Shown: positions 47,155 to 61,800 of the stretch, one piece after another
Position numbering within the stretch: the first letter of the stretch is position 1
How the letters are laid out: each line of letters begins with the position of its first letter
NCBI GenBank assembly: GCA_964019135.1
Contig: OZ025253.1
Span: forward strand, 1,148,233 to 1,212,232
Source of the DNA: Arenicola marina
Lineage: Eukaryota > Annelida > Polychaeta > Arenicolidae
Reading direction: 5' to 3'
DNA: 64,000 nucleotides
Program-made: the position numbers and the translations under genes
Notes under the pieces: model-generated
What the model saw: the letters and a program-made list of their open reading frames with translations, nothing else
Told to the model about the DNA's origin: nothing
The model's database searches: none

Positions 47155-50100
47155 GCGGAGAGAGAATGCCGCCACCACTGTGTGGGAAGGCAGAGAGAAT
47201 GCCGCCACCACTGTGTGGGAAGGGAGAGAGAATGCCGCCACCACTGTGTGGGAAGGCAGAGAGAATGCCGCCACCACTGTGTGGGAAGGCAGAGAGAATG
47301 CCGCCACCACTGTGTGGGAAGGGAGAGAGAATGCCGCCACCACTGTGTGGGGAGGGAGAGAGAATGCCGCCACCACTGTGTGGGAAGGCAGAGAGAATGC
47401 CGCCACCACTGTGTGGGAAGGCAGAGAGAATGCCGCCACCACTGTGTGGGAGGCAGATAGAATGCCGCCACCACTGTGTGGGAGGCAGATAGAATGCCGC
47501 CACCACTGTGTGGGAGGCAGATAGAATGCCGCCACCACTGTGTCTGAAGGCAGAGAGAATGCCGCCACCACTGTGTGGGAGGCAGATAGAATGCCGCCAC
47601 CACTGTGTGGGAAGGCAGAGAGAATGCCGCCACCACTGTGTGGGAAGGCAGAGAGAATGCCGCCACCACTGTGTGGGAAGGGAGAGAGAATGCCGCCACC
47701 ACTGTGTGGGGAGGGAGAGAGAATGCCGCCACCACTGTGTGGGAGGCAGAGAGAATGCCGCCATCACTGTGTGGGAAGGCAGAGAGAATGCCGCCACCAC
47801 TGTGTGGGAAGGCAGAGAGAATGCCGCCACCACTGTGTGGGAAGGCAGAGAGAATGCCGCCACCACTGTGTGGGGAGGCAGAGAGAATGCCGCCACCACT
47901 GTGTGGGAAGGCAGAGAGAATGCCGCCACCACTGTGTGGGAAGGGAGAGAGAATGCCGCCACCACTGTGTGGGAAGGCAGAGAGAATGCCGCCACCACTG
48001 TGTGGGAAGGGAGAGAGAATGCCGCCACCACTGTGTGGGGAGGGAGAGAGAATGCCGCCACCACTGTGTGGGAAGGCAGAGAGAATGCCGCCACCACTGT
48101 GTGGGAAGGCAGAGAGAATGCCGCCACCACTGTGTGGGAGGCAGATAGAATGCCGCCACCACTGTGTGGGAGGCAGATAGAATGCCGCCACCACTGTGTG
48201 GGAGGCAGATAGAATGCCGCCACCACTGTGTCTGAAGGCAGAGAGAATGCCGCCACCACTGTGTGGGAGGCAGATAGAATGCCGCCACCACTGTGTGGGA
48301 AGGCAGAGAGAATGCCGCCACCACTGTGTGGGAAGGCAGAGAGAATGCCGCCACCACTGTGTGGGAAGGCAGAGAGAATGCCGCCACCACTGTGTGGGAG
48401 GCAGATAGAATGCCGCCACCACTGTGTGGGAGGCAGAGAGAATGCCGCCACCACTGTGTGGGAAGGCAGAGAGAATGCCGCCACCACTGTGTGGGAAGGC
48501 AGAGAGAATGCCGCCACCACTGTGTGGGAAGGCAGAGAGAATGCCGCCACCACTGTGTGGGAAGGCAGAGAGAATGCCGCCACCACTGTGTGGGAAGGGA
48601 GAGAGAATGCCGCCACCACTGTGTGGGAAGGGAGAGAGAATGCCACCACCACTGTGTGGGAGGCAGAGAGAATGCCGCCACCACTGTGTGGGAAGGGAGA
48701 GAGAATGCCGCCACCACTGTGTGGGAGGCAGAGAGAATGCCGCCACCACTGTGTGGGAAGGCAGAGAGAATGCCGCCACCACTGTGTGGGAAGGCAGAGA
48801 GAATGCCGCCACCACTGTGTGGGAAGGGAGAGAGAATGCCGCCACCACTGTGTGGGAAGGGAGAGAGAATGCCGCCACCACTGTGTGGGAAGGGAGAGAG
48901 AATGCCGCCACCACTGTGTGGGAAGGCAGAGAGAATGCCGCCACCACTGTGTGGGAAGGGAGAGAGAATGCCGCCACCACTGTGTGGGAAGGCAGAGAGA
49001 ATGCCGCCACCACTGTGTGGGAAGGGAGAGAGAATGCCGCCACCACTGTGTGGGAAGACAGAGAGAATGCCGCCACCACTGTGTGGGAAGGCAGAGAGAA
49101 TGCCGCCACCACTGTGTGGGAAGGGGGAGAGAATGCCGCCACCACTGTGTGGAAAGGCAGAGAGAATGCCGCCACCACTGTGTGGGAGGCAGAGAGAATG
49201 CCGCCACCACTGTGTGGGAGGCAGATAGAATGCCGCCACCACTGTGTGGGAGGCAGAGAGAATGCCGCCACCACTGTGTGGGAAGGCAGAGAGAATGCCG
49301 CCACCACTGTGTGGGAAGGGAGAGAGAATGCCCCCACCACTGTGTGGGAAGGGAGAGAGAATGCCGCCACCACTGTGTGGGAGGCAGATAGAATGCCGCC
49401 ACCACTGTGTGGGAGGCAGAGAGAATGCCGCCACCACTGTGTGGGAAGGCAGAGAGAATGCCGCCACCACTGTGTGGGAAGGGAGAGAGAATGCCGCCAC
49501 CACTGTGTGGGAGGCCGAGAGAATGCCGCCACCACTGTGTGGGAAGGGAGAGAGAATGCCCCCACCACTGTGTGGGAAGGCAGGGAGAATGCCGCCACCA
49601 CTGTGTGGGAAGGGAGAGAGAATGCCGCCACCACTGTGTGGGAAGGCAGAGAGAATGCCGCCACCACTGTGTGGGAAGGGAGAGAGAATGCCGCCACCAC
49701 TGTGTGGGAAGGGAGAGAGAATGCCGCCACCACTGTGTGGGAAGGGAGAGAGAATGCCGCCACCACTGTGTGGGAAGGGAGAGAAAATGCCGCCACCACT
49801 GTGTGGGAAGGCAGAGAGAATGCCGCCACCACTGTGTGGGGAGGCAGAGAGAATGCCGCCACCACTGTGTGGGAAGGGAGAGAGAATGCCGCCACCACTG
49901 TGTGGGAAGGGAGAGAGAATGCCGCCACCACTGTGTGGGAAGGCAGAGAGAATGCCACCACCACTGTGTGGGGAGGCAGAGAGAATGCCGCCACCACTGT
50001 GTGGGAAGGGAGAGAGAATGCCGCCACCACTGTGTGGGAAGGGAGAGAGAATGCCGCCACCACTGTGTGGGAAGGCAGAGAGAATGCCGCCACCACTGTG

Positions 50101-53100
50101 TGGGAAGGCAGAGAGAATGCCGCCACCACTGTGTGGGAAGGCAGAGAGAATGCCGCCACCACTGTGTGGGAAGGCAGAGAGAATGCCGCCACCACTGTGT
50201 GGGAAGGCAGAGAGAATGCCGCCACCACTGTGTGGGAGGCAGAGAGAATGCCGCCACCACTGTGTGGGAAGGCAGAGAGAATGCCGCCACCACTGTGTGG
50301 GAAGGCAGAGAGAATGCCGCCACCACTGTGTGGGAAGGGAGAGAGAATGCCGCCACCACTGTGTGGGAAGGCAGAGAGAATGCCGCCACCACTGTGTGGG
50401 GAGGCAGAGAGAATGCCGCCACCACTGTGTGGGAAGGGAGAGAGAATGCCGCCACCACTGTGTGGAAAGGCAGAGAGAATGCCGCCACCACTGTGTGGGA
50501 AGGCAGAGAGAATGCCGCCACCACTGTGTGGGAGGGAGATAGAATGCCGCCACCACTGTGTGGGAAGGCAGAGAGAATGCCGCCACCACTGTGTGGGAAG
50601 GCAGAGAGAATGCCGCCACCACTGTGTGGGAAGGCAGAGAGAATGCCGCCACCACTGTGTGGGGAGGCAGAGAGAATGCCGCCACCACTGTGTGGGAAGG
50701 CAGAGAGAATGCCGCCACCACTGTGTGGGGAGGGAGAGAGAATGCCGCCACCACTGTGTGGGAGGCAGAGAGAATGCCGCCATCACTGTGTGGGAAGGCA
50801 GAGAGAATGCCGCCACCACTGTGTGGGAAGGCAGAGAGAATGCCGCCACCACTGTGTGGGAAGGCAGAGAGAATGCCGCCACCACTGTGTGGGGAGGGAG
50901 AGAGAATGCCGCCACCACTGTGTGGGAAGGCAGAGAGAATGCCGCCACCACTGTGTGGGAAGACAGAGAGAATGCCGCCACCACTGTGTGGGAAGGGAGA
51001 GAGAATGCCGCCACCACTGTGTGGGAAGGGAGAGAGAATGCCCCCACCACTGTGTGGGAAGGGAGAGAGAATGCCGCCACCACTGTGTGGGAAGGGAGAG
51101 AGAATGCCCCCACCACTGTGTGGGAAGGGAGAGAGAATGCCGCCACCACTGTGTGGGAAGGGAGAGAGAATGCCGCCACCACTGTGTGGGAAGGCAGAGA
51201 GAATGCCGCCACCACTGTGTGGGAAGGGAGAGAGAATGCCGCCACCACTGTGTAGGAAGGCAGAGAGAATGCCGCCACCACTGTGTGGGAAGACAGAGAG
51301 AATGCCGCCACCACTGTGTGGGAAGACAGAGAGAATGCCGCCACCACTGTGTGGGAAGGCAGAGAGAATGCCGCCACCACTGTGTGGGAAGGGGGAGAGA
51401 ATGCCGCCACCACTGTGTGGAAAGGCAGAGAGAATGCCGCCACCACTGTGTGGGAGGCAGAGAGAATGCCGCCACCACTGTGTGGGAGGCAGATAGAATG
51501 CCGCCACCACTGTGTGGGAAGGGAGAGAGAATGCCGCCACCACTGTGTGGGAGGCAGATAGAATGCCGCCACCACTGTGTGGGAGGCAGAGAGAATGCCG
51601 CCACCACTGTGTGGGAAGGCAGAGAGAATGCCGCCACCACTGTGTGGGAAGGGAGAGAGAATGCCGCCACCACTGTGTGGGAGGCCGAGAGAATGCCGCC
51701 ACCACTGTGTGGGAAGGGAGAGAGAATGCCCCCACCACTGTGTGGGAAGGCAGGGAGAATGCCGCCACCACTGTGTGGGAAGGGAGAGAGAATGCCGCCA
51801 CCACTGTGTGGGAAGGCAGAGAGAATGCCGCCACCACTGTGTGGGAAGGGAGAGAGAATGCCGCCACCACTGTGTGGGAAGGGAGAGAGAATGCCGCCAC
51901 CACTGTGTGGGAAGGGAGAGAGAATGCCGCCACCACTGTGTGGGAAGGGAGAGAAAATGCCGCCACCACTGTGTGGGAAGGCAGAGAGAATGCCGCCACC
52001 ACTGTGTGGGGAGGCAGAGAGAATGCCGCCACCACTGTGTGGGAAGGGAGAGAGAATGCCGCCACCACTGTGTGGGAAGGGAGAGAGAATGCCGCCACCA
52101 CTGTGTGGGAAGGCAGAGAGAATGCCACCACCACTGTGTGGGGAGGCAGAGAGAATGCCGCCACCACTGTGTGGGAAGGCAGAGAGAATGCCGCCACCAC
52201 TGTGTGGGAAGGGAGAGAGAATGCCGCCACCACTGTGTGGGAAGGGAGAGAGAATGCCCCCACCACTGTGTGGGAAGGGAGAGAGAATGCCGCCACCACT
52301 GTGTGGGAAGGCAGAGAGAATGCCGCCACCACTGTGTGGGAAGGCAGAGAGAATGCCGCCACCACTGTGTGGGAAGGCAGAGAGAATGCCGCCACCACTG
52401 TGTGGGAGGCAGAGAGAATGCCGCCACCACTGTGTGGGAAGGCAGAGAGAATGCCGCCACCACTGTGTGGGAAGGCAGAGAGAATGCCGCCACCACTGTG
52501 TGGGAAGGGAGAGAGAATGCCGCCACCACTGTGTGGGAAGGCAGAGAGAATGCCGCCACCACTGTGTGGGGAGGCAGAGAGAATGCCGCCACCACTGTGT
52601 GGGAAGGGAGAGAGAATGCCGCCACCACTGTGTGGGAAGGCAGAGAGAATGCCGCCACCACTGTGTGGGAAGGCAGAGAGAATGCCGCCACCACTGTGTG
52701 GGAGGGAGATAGAATGCCGCCACCACTGTGTGGGAAGGCAGAGAGAATGCCGCCACCACTGTGTGGGAAGGCAGAGAGAATGCCGCCACCACTGTGTGGG
52801 AAGGCAGAGAGAATGCCGCCACCACTGTGTGGGAAGGCAGAGAGAATGCCGCCACCACTGTGTGGGGAGGCAGAGAGAATGCCGCCACCACTGTGTGGGA
52901 AGGCAGAGAGAATGCCGCCACCACTGTGTGGGGAGGCAGAGAGAATGCCGCCACCACTGTGTGGGAAGGCAGAGAGAATGCCGCCACCACTGTGTGGGAG
53001 GCAGATAGAATGCCGCCACCACTGTGTGGGAAGGCAGAGAGAATGCCGCCACCACTGTGTGGGGAGGCAGAGAGAATGCCGCCACCACTGTGTGGGAAGG

Positions 53101-54197
53101 CAGAGAGAATGCCGCCACCACTGTGTGGGGAGGGAGAGAGAATGCCGCCACCACTGTGTGGGAGGCAGAGAGAATGCCGCCATCACTGTGTGGGAAGGCA
53201 GAGAGAATGCCGCCACCACTGTGTGGGAAGGCAGAGAGAATGCCGCCACCACTGTGTGGGAAGGCAGAGAGAATGCCGCCACCACTGTGTGGGAAGGCAG
53301 AGAGAATGCCGCCACCACTGTGTGGGGAGGGAGAGAGAATGCCGCCACCACTGTGTGAGAGGCAGAGAGAATGCCGCCACCACTGTGTGGGAAGGCAGAG
53401 AGAATGCCGCCACCACTGTGTGGGAAGGCAGAGAGAATGCCGCCACCACTGTGTGGGAAGGCAGAGAGAATGCCGCCACCACTGTGTGGGAAGGCAGAGA
53501 GAATGCCGCCACCACTGTGTGGGGAGGGAGAGAGAATGCCGCCACCACTGTGTGGGAAGGGAGAGAGAATGCCGCCACCACTGTGTGGGAGGCAGAGAGA
53601 ATGCCGCCATCACTGTGTGGGAAGGCAGAGAGAATGCCGCCACCACTGTGTGGGAAGGCAGAGAGAATGCCGCCACCACTGTGTGGGAAGGCAGAGAGAA
53701 TGCCGCCACCACTGTGTGGGAAGGCAGAGAGAATGCCGCCACCACTGTGTGGGGAGGGAGAGAGAATGCCGCCACCACTGTGTGAGAGGCAGAGAGAATG
53801 CCGCCACCACTGTGTGGGAAGGCAGAGAGAATGCCGCCACCACTGTGTGGGAAGGCAGAGAGAATGCCGCCACCACTGTGTGGGAAGGCAGAGAGAATGC
53901 CGCCACCACTGTGTGGGAGGCAGATAGAATGCCGCCACCACTGTGTGGGAAGGCAGAGAGAATGCCGCCACCACTGTGTGGGAAGGCAGAGAGAATGCCG
54001 CCACCACTGTGTGGGAAGGGAGAGAGAATGCCGCCACCACTGTGTGGGAAGGCAGAGAGAATGCCGCCACCACTGTGTGGGAAGGCAGAGAGAATGCCGC
54101 CACCACTGTGTGGGAAGGCAGAGAGAATGCCGCCACCACTGTGTGGGAAGGCAGAGAGAATGCCGCCACCACTGTGTGGGAAGGGAGAGAGAATGCC
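47155..54197. repeat. 33-bp minisatellite, about 214 copies, with higher-order blocks
   Basis: The unit is of the type GAGAATGCCGCCACCACTGT plus GTGGGAAGGCAGA; 31-32-bp variants lack a residue in the GGAAGG run. Rare variants mark long block duplications: GGAGGGAGATAG at 50531 and 52701, GGCCGAGAG near 49511 and 51681, GAGAAAATG near 49791 and 51951. On the minus strand each unit reads TTCTCTCTGCCTTCCCACAC then AG, a textbook-like splice acceptor. Frames of 1200-2461 codons are repeat artefacts. Confidence 0.97.
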
Positions 54198-54875
54198 GTG
54201 AGGGTGCTGCCGTGGTCTGGCGTGGGACAAGGCTGTGAGGGTGCTGCCGTGGTCTGGCGTGGGACAAGGCTGTGAGGGTGCTGCCGTGGTCTGGCGTGGG
54301 ACAAGGCTGTGAGGGTGTTGCCGTGGTCTGGCGTGGGACAAGGCTGTGAGGGTGCTGCCGTGGTCTGGCGTGGGACAAGGCTGTGAGGGTGCTGCCGTGG
54401 TCTGGCGTGGGACAAGGCTGTGAGGGTGCTGCCGTGGTATGGCGTGGGACAGGGCTGTGAGGGTGCTGCCGTGGTATGGCGTGGGACAGGGCTGTGAGGG
54501 TGCTGCCGTGGTATGGCGTGGGACAGGGCTGTGAGGGTGCTGCCGTGGTCTGGCGTGGGACAGGGCTGTGAGGGTGCTGCCGTGGTATGGCGTGGGACAG
54601 GGCTGTGGGGGTGCTGCCGTGGTATGGCGTGGGACAAGGCTGTGAGGGTGCTGCCGTGGTATGGCGTGGGACAGGGCTGTGAGGGTGCTGCCGTGGTATG
54701 GCGTGGGACAGGGCTGTGAGGGTGCTGCCGTGGTATGGCGTGGGACAGGGCTGTGAGGGTGCTGCCGTGGTCTGGCGTGGGACAGGGCTGTGAGGGTGCT
54801 GCCGTGGTATGGCGTGGGACAGGGCTGTGGGGGTGCTGCCGTGGTATGGCGTGGGACAGGGCTGTGAGGGTGACT
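54198..54875. repeat. 37-bp minisatellite, about 18 copies
   Basis: The unit is GTGAGGGTGCTGCCGTGGTC plus TGGCGTGGGACAAGGCT. Early units have TCTGG/ACAAGG and later units TATGG/ACAGGG, with mixed order. It abuts the 33-bp array directly, the switch falling inside GAATGCCGTGAGGG. Confidence 0.95.
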
Positions 54876-55845
54876 GGCTGGTTGACTGGGCTGCTGAATC
54901 ACGGCCTGGCCTAGGGGGGGTGGGCGGGGGAAACGGGAGGGGGGTGGAGGGGATGTCGCAGTGACGTGTCCTCAGCCTGTCTTGGCCTGAAGATGGCTCT
55001 GGCTGTCTGGTGCTCGGCCTCCTCCTCATCTTGGACGGCCCACTGACCGGCTGAGACTGGGTCAGGCTGGTTCCACTGCTACTGCTGGCTTGTGTGCTGG
55101 CGTTGCCTCCGTCTTTGTGTCTGTCTGTGTGTCTGCAGTCTGGCCCCACTCCCTGGGTGTGTGGGGGGAGGTGGGGGGGGGGGGGCTGGCTGGTTGTTAG
55201 GCCAACCAGCCACCAGCCACTGGTCGATAATTGTCAAACGCGTTGTGTATGAGTGTGAGGGGTTGCGGGTCTGGGACGCGGGGAGGGGATGTGGGGGATG
55301 TGCGGGGGTGCGGGGAGCGAGGGTTGAGGACTGCGGGGTGAGTCGTGGATGGCGTGAGGAGGGAGAGGGTAGGCCGGGTACGAGTGCCGGGGATACTCAC
55401 TGGCAGAGGGAGGCGCTGCCGGATGGAGAGGGAGGGAGGTTGCCTTGGTTTCGGTAGATATTTTCGCAATGGTCAATTTTTTTGATGGGATTTCGGGAAA
55501 CGGGTAAGCAATCTTCAGACTACTCTTTTGTCCCACGACAGTGTTAACGCCACAAGCCTCGTGCCCCCCCCCCCCCCCTCCACTCAGCCCTCAACCTAGC
55601 TCTATACCCCCTAACCCTCCACCCAGCGCCATAACCCCCCACCCCCCCCCCCCAGCCGTCCGGTTTATTACCGGGAGCTGTGGGCTGGAGTATGCCATGT
55701 ACAGTGTGAGGCCAGGCTGTATCTCCATCACTGTCATTTCTTTACCGTTGTATTATGTGTTTGCACACCTCGAGGCACCCGAGCGTCCCTTTCACTTTGA
55801 CCAGTAACTTGCCGCCCTGAGTGGCCGCTGTTGTCTCACTGACGG
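54876..55845. other. Single-copy stretch between arrays, no supported exon
   Basis: Homopolymer runs of G near 55175-55190 and C at 55563-55577 and 55639-55655. On the minus strand 54960-55149 is open and S/Q/P-rich, without recognisable motifs or convincing borders. No second calsyntenin cadherin exon is found on the plus strand. Confidence 0.5.
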
Positions 55846-58800
55846 GGCGTCATACAGCGCACGGTGGGCACACTCCATATGTACGGGGCGTCATACAGCG
55901 CACGGTGGGCACACTCCATATGTACGGGGCGTCATACAGCACACGGTGGGCACACTCCATATGTACGGGGCGTCATACAGCGCACGGTGGGCACACTCCA
56001 TATGTACGGGGCGTCACACAGCGCACGGTGGGCACACTCCATATGTACAGGGCGTCATACAGCACACGGTGGGCACACTCCATATGTACGGGGCGTCATA
56101 CAGCGCACGGTGGGCACACTCCATATGTACGGGGCGTCATACAGCACACGGTGGGCACACTCCATATGTACGGGGCGTCATACAGCGCACGGTGGGCACA
56201 CTCCATATGTACGGGGCGTCATACAGCACACGGTGGGCACACTCCATATGTACGGGGCGTCATACAGCGCACGGTGGGCACACTCCATATGTACGGGGCG
56301 TCACACAGCGCACGGTGGTCACACTCCATATGTACGGGGCGTCATACAGCACACGGTGGGCACACTCCATATGTACAGGGCGTCATACAGCGCACGGTGG
56401 GCACACTCCATATGTACGGGGCGTCATACAGCGCACGGTGGGCACACTCCATATGTACAGGGCGTCATACAGCGCACGGTGGGCACACTCCATATGTACG
56501 GGGCGTCATACAGCGCACGGTGGGCACACTCCATATGTACAGGGCGTCATACAGCGCACGGTGGGCACACTCCATATGTACGGGGCGTCATACAGCGCAC
56601 GGTGGGCACACTCCATATGTACAGGGCGTCATACAGCGCACGGTGGGCACACTCCATATGTACGGGGCGTCATACAGCGCACGGTGGGCACACTCCATAT
56701 GTACGGGGCGTCATACAGCGCACGGTGGGCACACTCCATATGTACAGGGCGTCATACAGCACACGGTGGGCACACTCCATATGTACAGGGCGTCATACAG
56801 CGCACGGTGGTCACACTCCATATGTACGGGGCGTCATACAGTGCACGGTGGGCACACTCCATATGTACGGGGCGTCATACAGTGCACGGTGGGCACACTC
56901 CATATGTACGGGGCGTCATACAGCGCACGGTGGTCACACTCCATATGTACGGGGCGTCATACAGCGCACGGTGGGCACACTCCATATGTACGGGGCGTCA
57001 TACAGCGCACGGTGGGCACACTCCATATGTACGGGGCGTCATACAGCGCACGGTGGTCACACTCCATATGTACGGGGCGTCATACAGTGCACGGTGGGCA
57101 CACTCCATATGTACGGGGCGTCATACAGTGCACGGTGGGCACACTCCATATGTACGGGGCGTCATACAGCACACGGTGGGCACACTCCATATGTACGGGG
57201 CGTCATACAGCGCACGGTGGGCACACTCCATATGTACGGGGCGTCACACAGCGCACGGTGGGCACACTCCATATGTACGGGGCGTCATACAGCGCACGGT
57301 GGTCACACTCCATATGTACGGGGCGTCATACAGCGCACGGTGGGCACACTCCATATGTACGGGGCGTCATACAGCGCACGGTGGGCACACTCCATATGTA
57401 CGGGGCGTCACACAGCGCACGGTGGGCACACTCCATATGTACGGGGCGTCATACAGCACACGGTGGTCACACTCCATATGTACAGGGCGTCATACAGCGC
57501 ACGGTGGGCACACTCCATATGTACGGGGCGTCCTACAGCACACGGTGGGCACACTCCATATGTACGGGGCGTCATACAGCACACGGTGGTCACACTCCAT
57601 ATGTACGGGGCGTCATACAGCACACGGTGGTCACACTCCATATGTACGGGGCGTCATACAGCACACGGTGGTCACACTCCATATGTACGGGGCGTCATAC
57701 AGCGCACGGTGGGCACACTCCATATGTACGGGGCGTCCTACAGCACACGGTGGTCACACTCCATATGTACGGGGCGTCATACAGCGCACGGTGGTCACAC
57801 TCCATATGTACGGGGCGTCATACAGCGCACGGTGGGCACACTCCATATGTACGGGGCGTCATACAGCGCACGGTGGGCACACTCCATATGTACGGGGCGT
57901 CATACAGCGCACGGTGGGCACACTCCATATGTACGGGGCGTCATACAGTGCACGGTGGTCACACTCCATATGTACGGGGCGTCCTACAGCACACGGTGGT
58001 CACACTCCATATGTACGGGGCGTCATACAGCGCACGGTGGTCACACTCCATATGTACGGGGCGTCATACAGTGCACGGTGGTCACACTCCATATGTACGG
58101 GGCGTCATACAGCGCACGGTGGGCACACTCCATATGTACGGGGCGTCATACAGCGCACGGTGGTCACACTCCATATGTACGGGGCGTCATACAGCACACG
58201 GTGGGCACACTCCATATGTACGGGGCGTCATACAGCATACGGTGGTCACACTCCATATGTACGGGGCGTCACACAGCGCACGGTGGGCACACTCCATATG
58301 TACGGGGCGTCATACAGCACACGGTGGGCACACTCCATATGTACGGGGCGTCATACAGCATACGGTGGTCACACTCCATATGTACGGGGCGTCACACAGC
58401 GCACGGTGGGCACACTCCATATGTACGGGGCGTCATACAGCACACGGTGGGCACACTCCATATGTACGGGGCGTCATACAGCGCACGGTGGTCACACTCC
58501 ATATGTACGGGGCGTCATACAGCGCACGGTGGGCACACTCCATATGTAAGGGGCGTCATACAGCGCACGGTGGGCACACTCCATATGTACAGGGCGTCAT
58601 ACAGCGCACGGTGGGCACACTCCATATGTACGGGGCGTCATACAGCACACGGTGGTCACACTCCATATGTACGGGGCGTCATACAGTGCACGGTGGTCAC
58701 ACTCCATATGTACGGGGCGTCATACAGCACACGGTGGTCACACTCCATATGTACGGGGCGTCATACAGCGCACGGTTGGCACACTCCATATGTACGGGGC

Positions 58801-61800
58801 GTCATACAGCGCACGGTGGTCACACTCCATATGTACGGGGCGTCATACAGCACACGGTGGTCACACTCCATATGTACGGGGCGTCATACAGCACACGGTG
58901 GTCACACTCCATATGTACGGGGCGTCCTACAGCACACGGTGGTCACACTCCATATGTACGGGGCGTCATACAGCGCACGGTGGTCACACTCCATATGTAC
59001 GGGGCGTCATACAGCGCACGGTGGTCACACTCCATATGTACGGGGCGTCATACAGCACACGGTGGGCACACTCCATATGTACGGGGCGTCATACAGCGCA
59101 CGGTGGGCACACTCCATATGTACGGGGCGTCATACAGCACACGGTGGGCACACTCCATATGTACGGGGCGTCATACAGCGCACGGTGGTCACACTCCATA
59201 TGTACGGGGCGTCATACAGCACACGGTGGTCACACTCCATATGTACGGGGCGTCATACAGCGCACGGTGGGCACACTCCATATGTACGGGGCGTCATACA
59301 GCACACGGTGGTCACACTCCATATGTACGGGGCGTCATACAGCACACGGTGGTCACACTCCATATGTACGGGGCGTCATACAGCACACGGTGGTCACACT
59401 CCATATGTACGGGGCGTCATACAGCACACGGTGGTCACACTCCATATGTACGGGGCGTCATACAGTGCACGGTGGGCACACTCCATATGTACGGGGCGTC
59501 ATACAGCACACGGTGGTCACACTCCATATGTACGGGGCGTCATACAGCGCACGGTGGTCACACTCCATATGTACGGGGCGTCATACAGTGCACGGTGGGC
59601 ACACTCCATATGTACGGGGCGTCATACAGCACACGGTGGGCACACTCCATATGTACGGGGCGTCATACAGCGCACGGTGGGCACACTCCATATGTACGGG
59701 GCGTCATACAGTGCACGGTGGGCACACTCCATATGTACGGGGCGTCATACAGCACACGGTGGGCACACTCCATATGTACGGGGCGTCATACAGCGCACGG
59801 TGGGCACACTCCATATGTACGGGGCGTCATACAGTGCACGGTGGGCACACTCCATATGTACGGGGCGTCATACAGCACACGGTGGGCACACTCCATATGT
59901 ACGGGGCGTCATACAGCGCACGGTGGGCACACTCCATATGTACGGGGCGTCATACAGTGCACGGTGGGCACACTCCATATGTACGGGGCGTCATACAGCG
60001 CACGGTGGTCACACTCCATATGTACAGGGCGTCATACAGCGCACGGTGGTCACACTCCATATGTACAGGGCGTCATACAGCGCACGGTGGTCACACTCCA
60101 TATGTACGGGGCGTCATACAGCGCACGGTGGTCACACTCCATATGTACGGGGCGTCCTACAGCACACGGTGGGCACACTCCATATGTACGGGGCGTCATA
60201 CAGCGCACGGTGGGCACACTCCATATGTACGGGGCGTCATACAGCACACGGTGGTCACACTCCATATGTACAGGGCGTCATACAGCACACGGTGGTCACA
60301 CTCCATATGTACGGGGCGTCATACAGCGCACGGTGGTCACACTCCATATGTACGGGGCGTCATACAGTGCACGGTGGTCACACTCCATATGTACGGGGCG
60401 TCATACAGCGCACGGTGGGCACACTCCATATGTACGGGGCGTCATACAGCGCACGGTGGGCACACTCCATATGTACGGGGCGTCATACAGCACACGGTGG
60501 GCACACTCCATATGTACGGGGCGTCATACAGCATACGGTGGTCACACTCCATATGTACGGGGCGTCACACAGCGCACGGTGGGCACACTCCATATGTACG
60601 GGGCGTCATACAGCACACGGTGGGCACACTCCATATGTACGGGGCGTCATACAGCGCACGGTGGTCACACTCCATATGTACGGGGCGTCATACAGCGCAC
60701 GGTGGGCACACTCCATATGTACGGGGCGTCACACAGCGCACGGTGGGCACACTCCATATGTACGGGGCGTCATACAGCACACGGTGGGCACACTCCATAT
60801 GTACGGGGCGTCATACAGCACACGGTGGTCACACTCCATATGTACGGGGCGTCATACAGCGCACGGTGGGCACACTCCATATGTACGGGGCGTCATACAG
60901 CGCACGGTGGTCACACTCCATATGTACGGGGCGTCATACAGCGCACGGTGGGCACACTCCATATGTACGGGGCGTCCTACAGCACACGGTGGTCACACTC
61001 CATATGTACAGGGCGTCATACAGCGCACGGTGGGCACACTCCATATGTACGGGGCGTCATACAGCGCACGGTGGGCACACTCCATATGTACGGGGCGTCA
61101 TACAGCGCACGGTGGGCACACTCCATATGTACGGGGCGTCATACAGCGCACGGTGGGCACACTCCATATGTACAGGGCGTCATACAGCGCACGGTGGGCA
61201 CACTCCATATGTACGGGGCGTCATACAGCGCACGGTGGTCACACTCCATATGTACGGGGCGTCATACAGTGCACGGTGGTCACACTCCATATGTACGGGG
61301 CGTCATACAGCGCACGGTGGGCACACTCCATATGTACGGGGCGTCATACAGCGCACGGTGGTCACACTCCATATGTACGGGGCGTCATACAGCGCACGGT
61401 GGGCACACTCCATATGTACGGGGCGTCATACAGCGCACGGTGGTCACACTCCATATGTACGGGGCGTCATACAGCGCACGGTGGGCACACTCCATATGTA
61501 AGGGGCGTCATACAGCGCACGGTGGTCACACTCCATATGTACGGGGCGTCACACAGCGCACGGTGGGCACACTCCATATGTACGGGGCGTCATACAGCGC
61601 ACGGTGGGCACACTCCATATGTACGGGGCGTCATACAGCGCACGGTGGGCACACTCCATATGTACGGGGCGTCATACAGCGCACGGTGGGCACACTCCAT
61701 ATGTACGGGGCGTCATACAGCGCACGGTGGGCACACTCCATATGTACGGGGCGTCATACAGCGCACGGTGGGCACACTCCATATGTACGGGGCGTCATAC

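Noticed and set aside
47076..55149. Minus-strand open frames of 1201, 2091 and 2461 codons
   Set aside because: They read through the 33- and 37-bp arrays, switch among the three phases of the same repeat, and overlap equally open plus-strand frames. No unique domain is present.
54960..55149. S/Q/P-rich minus-strand frame as an exon
   Set aside because: Low complexity, with no clear acceptor or donor, and it is continuous with the 37-bp array frame.
55946..61501. 867- and 949-codon frames in the 41-bp array
   Set aside because: Three 41-bp units make a 41-codon cycle without stops. The frames end only where one variant changes TACGGG to TAAGGG.
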